Shown here piece after piece: positions 7,901 to 13,475 of a DNA stretch of 23,394 bases. Under the pieces are notes generated by a model. The model made no database searches. It had not been told where the DNA came from and saw only the letters and a program-made list of their open reading frames with translations. The stretch lies in assembly GCA_000435075.1 (NCBI GenBank), contig FR890600.1, forward strand, positions 1 through 23,394, given 5' to 3'. The stretch comes from Bacteroides sp. CAG:770. GTDB lineage: Bacteria; Bacteroidota; Bacteroidia; Bacteroidales; UBA932. The translations under genes and the position numbers were made by a program. Within the stretch, counting starts at the first letter, position 1, and the number at the start of each line of letters is the position of its first letter.

Positions 7901-8204
7901 TCTCGATTTCCTTATCCTCTTCCTTCACAAGTTTATCTGACTCAGTAGCAAGAGTTTCCTTCTCTTCTACAGGAATATCCTTCTCAAGCTCGTCCTTAAT
8001 TTCGGCGATTCTCTTCTCGAAAGGAGCCTCGCATTCGCGAAGCTTCTTCTTCAAATCCTCAGTAAGAGCCCTAAGTTCGTCATTTGAAAGTTTGTCAATG
8101 GTCGCGTACTCCGCCAGCACCTTGTCCAGAATAGGCCTTACCTGTTTCATGTCACGGTCCGACTTTGTTCCGAACATTTTCTTTATGATATCTGCTAATG
8201 CCAT
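4917..8204 (-). CDS. secA: Preprotein translocase ATPase SecA
   Basis: SecA is the ATPase motor that pushes unfolded preproteins through SecYEG. Visible parts: N-terminal DEAD-like motor with Walker A GEGKT at 194-198 and DEVD at 299-302; the preprotein-binding and second motor regions, with the helicase-type motif VATNMAGRGTDIKL and the arginine-rich RQLRGRAGRQGDPG; helical scaffold and wing; a C-terminal SEC-C zinc motif with Cys1078, Cys1080, Cys1089 and His1090. At 1095 residues it is longer than the roughly 900-residue E. coli protein, as is normal in this phylum; the extra length is partly a charged insert near 60-105. It starts at ATG 8204 under a consensus promoter at 8233-8263 and probably heads a secA-bactofilin-exported protein operon. 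It carries only one GTCAATG word. Confidence 0.98.
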   Translation of the reverse strand: MALADIIKKMFGTKSDRDMKQVRPILDKVLAEYATIDKLSNDELRALTEDLKKKLRECEAPFEKRIAEIKDELEKDIPVEEKETLATESDKLVKEEDKEIERVLDEILPKAFAIMKSTARRFAQNPVVEVTANDFDRNLSTTRDFVKIEGDKALWQNHWMAGGNEVTWDMVHYDVQIIGGIVLHQGKISEMATGEGKTLVATLPVFLNALAGKGVHMVTVNDYLSKRDSEWMGPLYMFHGLSVDCIDKHEPNSDARRKAYECDVTFGTNNEFGFDYLRDNMATRMSDLVQRKHHFAIVDEVDSVLIDDARTPLIISGPVAKTQDDEQYKIFRPYVEKLYASQKSFVTKTLNEAKKAIADGKEDEGAKLLFRCHKGLPKYQPLIKFLSEPGMKQLMQKAENFYIQDNERQMPEVTDPLYFVINEQQHSIELTDKGHDVLAAEVSDPNFFVLPDMGSMLADIEKSSLSEAEKHEKKDALMEDYALKNERVHTMIQLLKAYAMFEKNVDYIISEDGKVKIVDEQTGRIMEGRRWSDGLHQAVEAKENVAVEAATQTFATITLQNYFRMYHKLAGMTGTAETEAGEFWSIYKLDVVVIPTNKPILRIDEEDKIYKTKKAKYAAVINRVEELRKAGRPVLVGTTDVDTSELLSRMLKMRGIPHNVLNAKQFAREAEIVAQAGQSSTVTVATNMAGRGTDIKLSPEVKAAGGLAIIGTERHDSRRVDRQLRGRAGRQGDPGSSTFYVSFEDKLMRLFGSDKIAAMVDKMGMTEEDALESKYLSRSIETAQKKVEENNFGIRKRLLEYDDVMNYQREAIYSRRRNAMSGERIEIDVMNMMIDAADVIVEKAEGMNYADFSDSLMGQLSIDPGFDEAFWTSSKKEEIKKALTAQMNAVYNRRMAAMIEKVYPFIKEIQETQGEKWQNIAVPITDGRKVLQLTFNLKKAYETQGRELAKSLSKVIILYQIDEHWKQQLRDLDDLRQSVQNAAYEQKDPLVIYKLESYNLFASMLEALDKDVLSFLLRATIFLKQPDQAEQAPREAAPQRRQDMSRMQTQHGDLATNGAPKTRMPIHVDKKIGRNDPCPCGSGLKYKNCHGKGLV

Positions 8205-8232
8205 TTTATAATCTGTTTTTAACTTAATTTCG

Positions 8233-8263
8233 CAAATATAATGAATCTATGGAAAAATTGCAA
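8233..8263 (-). promoter_or_regulatory. secA promoter
   Basis: On the - strand TTG (8263-8261), a 20-nt spacer and TATATTTG (8240-8233) match the Bacteroidota -33/-7 consensus. The leader to ATG 8204 would be about 25 nt. The -33 element ends just before the stop codon of the upstream glycosyltransferase gene, so secA is independently expressed. I saw no terminator between the two. Confidence 0.7.
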
Positions 8264-9508
8264 TTACGCCAGTTTTCCAGCTTTAACAATTCTGTAAATT
8301 TCCATAAGCCTATCCGCGATGGCGCCAGGGTTGTTGCGCATCAAAGACTTTTTTACGGAAGCCGCACTGATTTTCCGGGAAAGTTCCTCAGAATCAAGAA
8401 GAGACACTATCGCTGCAGCAAAACTGCCGGCATCGCCTCTTTCAGCAAGAATACCGGTTTTGCTATTGTCAATGATAGTAGGGATGCCACCGACATCCGC
8501 CGCAACAGAAGGCACGCCTATCATCTGAGCCTCGCAGAGACTGTTGGGACTGTTTTCAATGTAAGAAGGATGGACATAGACAGAGGCATTGACAAGAGCC
8601 TCGGCGAGCCCGTCCGCATCAATGACGCCCGCGGGTGTAACATTGACGTCAGCAGCCTTGATTCCGGTGAATTTTTCGAAGAATCCTGCATCGGTATTGC
8701 CATATACCACCCAGCGGAATTTCCTTCCATATTTGCGGACCAGCACATCAGCCGTCCTGAGGACAAGATCCATCCCTTTGAACGGAGCCTCGGATATAGT
8801 CGTGACAATCAATGGATTATCAAGATCAAGTCCCTTCCACTTTCCGGCATTGGCATAAAACTGGGGGCGCATCACCTCTTCGAGCTGGAAGTAGGCGGCA
8901 TCCGGATTGGATTTCATGACGCATCCCCTGTCCCAGTCCGTGCGGCCGATATAATTCTTCACGGTAGCAAAAATCATTTTCTCCTGTCTGCTGCGCCTCC
9001 TGAAGGATTCGGCATAATAAAACTTGCCGAATTTGCCGGCCAGCCCTTTGCCTGACATGCAATACCGCAACATTGACATTCCCGGAGGAAGGAATGATTT
9101 CCAGCACTCCCCCAGGATACCCTGAAGATGAAGAACCACAGGGACATCAGTATAGGCCGCTATCTTTCCGTAGATATGTTCCGAACCGAAGACTTCAATG
9201 ACATCCGGTGAAAAATCATCGATGACCTTCGTGAATGCATCCATTATGTATGCGTTTTCCAGCGCACTTCCTCCGAGAAGTTTCCTGACACGCCCCGAGC
9301 GGCTCTTTTCGTAGGGATTAAAAACGGGATAATATTCCACCCCGCCGATGACGGAAACCTCACCTTGTGACTTGGAGACGAACGCAATTCCAAGGGAAGT
9401 CCGCATTGACATGAGATCCTTCAGAGAAGAGACCCAGCCTCCGCCATTATACTTCAGTTTTCCGTTGGCTTCGGCAGGAGGTGTATTTGTAAACCAGAGG
9501 ACTCTCAT
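8264..9508 (-). CDS. GT4-type glycosyltransferase
   Basis: This 414-residue GT-B fold enzyme should transfer a sugar from a nucleotide sugar to a glycan or lipid-linked acceptor at the cytoplasmic face. The N-terminal Rossmann half begins MRVLWFTNTPP. The C-terminal donor-binding half carries HPSYIENSPNSLCEAQMIGVP starting at 313, with the E-x7-E pair (Glu318, Glu326) typical of GT4, followed by a glycine-rich AADVGGIPTII. A short glycine-rich acceptor loop is visible near residues 20-25. Its start overlaps the LicD stop as ATGA (9505-9508), so translation is coupled. As last gene of the decoration operon it probably helps build the glycan that LicD modifies. The donor and acceptor sugars cannot be predicted. 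Confidence 0.9.
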   Translation of the reverse strand: MRVLWFTNTPPAEANGKLKYNGGGWVSSLKDLMSMRTSLGIAFVSKSQGEVSVIGGVEYYPVFNPYEKSRSGRVRKLLGGSALENAYIMDAFTKVIDDFSPDVIEVFGSEHIYGKIAAYTDVPVVLHLQGILGECWKSFLPPGMSMLRYCMSGKGLAGKFGKFYYAESFRRRSRQEKMIFATVKNYIGRTDWDRGCVMKSNPDAAYFQLEEVMRPQFYANAGKWKGLDLDNPLIVTTISEAPFKGMDLVLRTADVLVRKYGRKFRWVVYGNTDAGFFEKFTGIKAADVNVTPAGVIDADGLAEALVNASVYVHPSYIENSPNSLCEAQMIGVPSVAADVGGIPTIIDNSKTGILAERGDAGSFAAAIVSLLDSEELSRKISAASVKKSLMRNNPGAIADRLMEIYRIVKAGKLA

Positions 9509-10413
9509 CTTCCCGCATATTTCTCGCGTTTTCCGCTTCTGATTTCGGCCTTGGCCTCCTTGATGGTCATGCGCCTGGACAAATCCACGAAAAAGTGTGA
9601 ATGACTGGAGATTCTTTCAAATTTGGGAGGCAGCTGCATATAGTCGCCATATATCTGACGCAGAATCGCATCATCTCCGATTGGCAACCGGACCTCGAAG
9701 TCCTCGAAATCGGCCAAGGTATAACCTTCGAAGAGAGCCTTCGGATGACAGACCTTCTGGACTGAAGAGTAGGTCGCGAGAGTAATCCGCATGTCGCCGG
9801 CAGATTCCGCCATTGCAGCATCCATGGCATTGAACTCCTCACGCAGACTGTTCTTGCGAGGACGCATCCAAAGGAGGTCCTTCACTACCCCGGCCGCCTT
9901 CATAAAACGTCCTCCGACAATCATACGGAGCCAATCCGCGAGCCTGTATCTGCGGATTGAACGGCGATATCTCTTGAAAGTGGAATTGTACTTGTTCTTA
10001 AGCCGCCTGTTGGCGTCCAGATCCGGACCGACAGAATCCAGAGGAAAGACATCCACGAACATTCCGAAAACGACAGGATATTTCTCCTGTTCCCATATCG
10101 TAGTGTTCATATCCATGAATTTGGCAAAAGCTACGGGATAATCCGAATCGGAAGTTCTGGTGCTGACAATGTCATATTCACCTTCCAGTCCCGGCGCAAT
10201 CTGTGCCACCTTGCCTGACATCTTCAGGAATTTCTCGTAATCCTTCCTCGGCATATAGACATCAATGTCATCGTCCCAAGGAATCATGCCTTTGTGCCGC
10301 TCCGCTCCTATTGCCGCTCCGAAAGCGAGATACCATGTAAGTCCGGCAGAATCGCAGAACTTCATGAAATCCTTCATAGTGCGGAGCAAGACCGCTCTAT
10401 ATTTGTCGTCCAT
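9505..10413 (-). CDS. LicD-family phosphotransferase
   Basis: The 302-residue protein carries the LicD (nucleotidyltransferase-fold) signature: WYLAFGAAIGAERHKGMIPWD at about 27-47, directly followed by the acidic DDDID (47-51) that binds metal. LicD proteins move phosphocholine, phosphoethanolamine or similar groups from a CDP-activated donor onto surface sugars. It is cytoplasmic, with no signal peptide. The start at ATG 10413 leaves the usual short helix before the motif. A 70-nt gap separates it from the upstream cyclodeaminase-family gene, with no clear promoter in the gap. It overlaps the downstream glycosyltransferase by 4 nt. A nucleotidyltransferase that could supply its CDP donor lies two genes upstream. 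The exact group transferred is inferred only from context. Confidence 0.9.
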   Translation of the reverse strand: MDDKYRAVLLRTMKDFMKFCDSAGLTWYLAFGAAIGAERHKGMIPWDDDIDVYMPRKDYEKFLKMSGKVAQIAPGLEGEYDIVSTRTSDSDYPVAFAKFMDMNTTIWEQEKYPVVFGMFVDVFPLDSVGPDLDANRRLKNKYNSTFKRYRRSIRRYRLADWLRMIVGGRFMKAAGVVKDLLWMRPRKNSLREEFNAMDAAMAESAGDMRITLATYSSVQKVCHPKALFEGYTLADFEDFEVRLPIGDDAILRQIYGDYMQLPPKFERISSHSHFFVDLSRRMTIKEAKAEIRSGKREKYAGR

Positions 10414-10483
10414 ATTTGCTATAAAAATCTATTTCTCTGAAAAATGTTTAAAGTTATGAAAGAGTTGGCTATTTTCAAAAAAT

Positions 10484-11428
10484 CTACACCCAGAATTTAG
10501 GCAGGTCCGGTGTCAATGTAAATTCAGGAACATCATTCCCTATCTTGCCGAATATCCTGGAGGCGAAATACATGTCATGAAGTGAAATTCCTATATTATA
10601 TGAAAGTATGCGCTCCGAGTCGGATTCTCTTCCGGGATTTTTCCCCAGAAGGACATTGGAAAATTCATCGAAAGACCTGAACTTGTCGAAATACTTGAAT
10701 CCGCGGACATGGGAGGTATCATCTGCGAACACCTTGTCGAAGAACAAGTCGCAGTTCTGGAAACCTCTGGTATGGACAGGAACAACCAGCACTCCTTCAT
10801 CATAGCACGAATCGGGAGCGATCAGCCCGTCAGCCGCAGTGATGCAGGAAAGGATCACCTCGGCGCCGCTGACAAGAGACTCCGTATCATTGACAACGGA
10901 AAAAGATATATTGTCGTATTCCTTGAACCGGCCGATGAAGTCAGCCTCCTGCCCCTTATGAGCAAGAAGTCTCACATGGATTTCCCGCTCCGGTTCCATG
11001 GCCTGCATACAGAGCAGAGTAGCCCTGCACGTGTTTCCGAGTCCCATAAAAGCATACTCTTTGGCATTCCTCTTTCTCAAGTGTCTGATTGCCAATGCCG
11101 CCACAGCTCCGGTTCTCATTGCCGTCACCCAGGTTCCATCCATAAGGGCAAGTTCCTCTCCGGTCACGGAATCGAAGAGCATTATGCAACTTTCCAGCGA
11201 CGGCACCCTGTGAGGATAACGGTTAACCACCTTCACGCCATAGACCTTCTCGTCAGGAATATAAGACGGCATTGTATTCACAAAGACATTGTCCGGAAGG
11301 TGGATGCTGATTTTTGCCGGAAGTTCACATTCATATTTATGGCGGATGATATGGTCAGCCCATGAAACACACTCCGCAGGAGTTATGCCCAATCTGCTTA
11401 TATGTTCAAAATCAACAAGTTTCATCAT
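10484..11428 (-). CDS. Ornithine cyclodeaminase/mu-crystallin family protein
   Basis: The 314-residue sequence matches the NAD(P)-dependent ornithine cyclodeaminase/mu-crystallin family. GVKVVNRYP (64-72) is the substrate-site stretch, TAMRTGAVAALA (102-113) is a family signature, and FMGLGNTCRATLL (127-139) is the dinucleotide-binding loop. Family members include ornithine cyclodeaminase, alanine dehydrogenases, ketimine reductases and SbnB-type dehydrogenases in diaminopropionate synthesis, so the reaction cannot be read from the family alone. The start is MMK; ATG 11428 or 11425 are both possible. It follows the nucleotidyltransferase-PLP fusion by 16 nt and precedes licD, so it most likely works on an amino acid precursor of the surface group and not in proline metabolism. 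Confidence 0.85.
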   Translation of the reverse strand: MMKLVDFEHISRLGITPAECVSWADHIIRHKYECELPAKISIHLPDNVFVNTMPSYIPDEKVYGVKVVNRYPHRVPSLESCIMLFDSVTGEELALMDGTWVTAMRTGAVAALAIRHLRKRNAKEYAFMGLGNTCRATLLCMQAMEPEREIHVRLLAHKGQEADFIGRFKEYDNISFSVVNDTESLVSGAEVILSCITAADGLIAPDSCYDEGVLVVPVHTRGFQNCDLFFDKVFADDTSHVRGFKYFDKFRSFDEFSNVLLGKNPGRESDSERILSYNIGISLHDMYFASRIFGKIGNDVPEFTLTPDLPKFWV

Positions 11429-11444
11429 GTCAAAGATTTCAGGA

Positions 11445-13256
11445 TTATAAAGAGCGCAGTATGCCTATGAGCTTCTGATTGTCCTCGTGGTTTCTCACTG
11501 CCAGCCGCACAAGCTGTTTTCCGGCCATGTTGCGTTTCCTGCCGCAGTCACTGACCAGAACATCATTCTCCACAAGGAGCTGCGTCAGTTCAGCCGATGT
11601 GAATCGGGAAATGACCTCGCAAAGAAAATAATTCGCCTGTGAAGGGATTACGCGCAGATAAGGGATGGTCTTGAGTTCCTTATAGAAAGACGCCCTCTCG
11701 GCAATGAACTTTTTGCAGGCTGCATGGTAATCGCTTTCATATTTTCCGAATATCTGCATGTAGAACTCCGCAAAAGAATTTATGTTCCAGATACTTACCT
11801 CTTTCTTTATCCTGGATATCAGACCCTTGTCCGAAGATGCCAGGACACCGAGCCTGAGTCCCGGAACGCCATAGGACTTGGAGATGCTCTTCATTATATA
11901 AAGCCCCTCATACGACTCCAGAACTTCATTGTGCAACAAGCTGCAATCAGCCTCGGAATCCACGAAATCCACAAAGCTCTCGTCCAGCAGCAACTTGATT
12001 TTCATTGACTTGCACCAATCTATCAGCCTCAGCACATCCTGTTTCGGCATATAGTGCCCCGAAGGGTTGTCAGGATTCACGAGCAGCAGCATTGACACGC
12101 CTTTGCCGGCGAAAAACGCCATCAGGTCATCGGCAGTATAACTGTAATCCTCTGTCTGACAAATATATGGAACAATGCTGGAGTCCTCAAGCCTGTTCGG
12201 ATATTCATCGAATGTAGGGAAAATCACGCCGGTCTTTTCACCGGAATGCTCCTCCATCATTATCTTGATAAGTTCAGCGGCACCATTGCCTACGACTATA
12301 TAATCCTGGTTAACGCCGAAATACTTGCCGGCAAGAAGAGAATTCACATACATGCCTGACGGATAATTCTCCAGCAGCACGTCGAAGTTGGACTTCAATT
12401 CATCGTGCATTCTTTTGGTCGGGAAATATGGATTCACCAGATAGCAATAGTCAAGCAGATGCGGGAAACGCCAATAACCGCCATAGCGCCTGTGATATGC
12501 CTGATACTTCACGGAACCGTCCGAGAAAAGGGCTGAAGCTATGTCAAGGTCCTGGACATCATCTATTTCATACCATTTGGAATCCCCCACGGGGAGCGCC
12601 TTCATATTGGAGTTGTTCAGGAGAATCAGCACGCGGAGCACCTGCTCGTAATACTCGTTGTTGCCCATGACTTTGCTGTATGACTCCAGGAAAGGCACAT
12701 ACTTGTCACGGCAGAACTCCTTGCTCATCTTGTAGATGTTCACGGTCTTGTAATAGACATCGACATCCTCATATCTGAATGCCTGCTTCGGAATGAAATT
12801 CACGATATTGCGGTCCTCGTCTATGCGGACCATCGTGCCGTCCATCCAGTTCTCATATTTGTCCACAAGTGCAAGGTCAGGCTCAGGGCTGGAAACGAGC
12901 ATATCCAGAATCTTCTTGTCGAAAATCAGGTCCGACTCCATGAGGATAGTGTCATCCTTGCAGAGTTCGTCCTTCGCCAATGCCAGCGAATATATATTGT
13001 TTGTCTTGTCGTATATGGGATTGTCAATATATTCAATCTTCAGGACATCGTCATACCGGTGCCCGATATAATCCTTCAGGTTCTGGCCCTGATATCCTGT
13101 CACGATGATAAGTTTTTCAAGTCCGTAACCGGATAGAATCGAGATATATCTGTCGATAAGCCTGACGCCGTTGACCTCAAGCATGCATTTGGTATTGTTC
13201 TTTGTCAGCTCACCTAGACGTTTGCCCATCCCGGCTGCCAGTATTATAGCCTGCAT
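11445..13256 (-). CDS. Fusion: LicC-like nucleotidyltransferase + CobD/HisC-like PLP enzyme
   Basis: The 603-residue protein has two enzymes in one chain. Residues 1-245 are a sugar-nucleotidyltransferase fold of the LicC/phosphocholine cytidylyltransferase type: LAAGMGKRLGELTKNNTKCML at 6-26, MESDL at 106-110 (metal-binding Asp109) and WYEIDDVQDLDIA at 228-240. Residues about 265-603 are a fold-type I PLP enzyme closest in pattern to CobD (threonine-phosphate decarboxylase) and HisC: NPDNPSG at 394-400, LLLDESFVDF at 422-431 (Asp425 to the PLP nitrogen), SISKSYG at 457-463 (Lys460 for PLP) and GLRLG at 466-470. The ATG at 13256 was chosen over 13337 because the nucleotidyltransferase fold begins MQAIILAAG. 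It heads the operon. Inferred role: make a phospho-amino alcohol (or related amine) and activate it as a CDP derivative for LicD. Transaminase activity is an alternative. Confidence 0.88.
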   Translation of the reverse strand: MQAIILAAGMGKRLGELTKNNTKCMLEVNGVRLIDRYISILSGYGLEKLIIVTGYQGQNLKDYIGHRYDDVLKIEYIDNPIYDKTNNIYSLALAKDELCKDDTILMESDLIFDKKILDMLVSSPEPDLALVDKYENWMDGTMVRIDEDRNIVNFIPKQAFRYEDVDVYYKTVNIYKMSKEFCRDKYVPFLESYSKVMGNNEYYEQVLRVLILLNNSNMKALPVGDSKWYEIDDVQDLDIASALFSDGSVKYQAYHRRYGGYWRFPHLLDYCYLVNPYFPTKRMHDELKSNFDVLLENYPSGMYVNSLLAGKYFGVNQDYIVVGNGAAELIKIMMEEHSGEKTGVIFPTFDEYPNRLEDSSIVPYICQTEDYSYTADDLMAFFAGKGVSMLLLVNPDNPSGHYMPKQDVLRLIDWCKSMKIKLLLDESFVDFVDSEADCSLLHNEVLESYEGLYIMKSISKSYGVPGLRLGVLASSDKGLISRIKKEVSIWNINSFAEFYMQIFGKYESDYHAACKKFIAERASFYKELKTIPYLRVIPSQANYFLCEVISRFTSAELTQLLVENDVLVSDCGRKRNMAGKQLVRLAVRNHEDNQKLIGILRSL

Positions 13257-13279
13257 GAAAAAATGTTTTTGCCGAACAA

Positions 13280-13287
13280 CAAATTTA
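13280..13287 (-). promoter_or_regulatory. Candidate -7 box for the decoration operon
   Basis: TAAATTTG on the - strand is an exact -7 match, 23 nt before the preferred ATG at 13256. No TTG is found at 19-21 nt, so the -33 element is weak. Its position also supports the shorter start: the ATG at 13337 would lie upstream of the transcript. Confidence 0.4.
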
Positions 13288-13382
13288 GTCATTATTCCGC
13301 AAATGTCAGATATATTCGGACGGAAAACGGACAGCATTGAAGTTCAAGGTGAAAAAAGGGTACAACTATCCGTTAATTTTAT

Positions 13383-13390
13383 TATATTTG
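13383..13390 (+). promoter_or_regulatory. Candidate -7 box for the rel gene
   Basis: TATATTTG is an exact -7 match, 85 nt before ATG 13476. No TTG lies at the normal distance. The 219-nt divergent region 13257-13475 holds this box and the oppositely facing one at 13280-13287, and nothing else I can identify. Confidence 0.4.
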
Positions 13391-13475
13391 AAAACGGACT
13401 TGGAAGCCGTCGTGCATCATTGAAACCAAATCATGGCGAAACCCCGCACCGGAGGCTTCATAACAGACAGAAGAC

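Noticed and set aside
7696..8211. + strand Ser-rich open frame opposite the secA start
   Set aside because: It lies wholly opposite conserved SecA sequence and is an antisense shadow.
8249..9055. 268-residue + strand open frame opposite the glycosyltransferase
   Set aside because: It is antisense to a clear GT4 enzyme, shows no family pattern, and its start falls in the secA promoter.
10709..11365. 218-residue + strand open frame
   Set aside because: It is antisense to the cyclodeaminase-family gene, with no motif or leader.
13257..13337. 81-nt N-terminal extension of the fusion protein
   Set aside because: The extension has no counterpart in the nucleotidyltransferase fold and lies partly upstream of the likely -7 box at 13280-13287.
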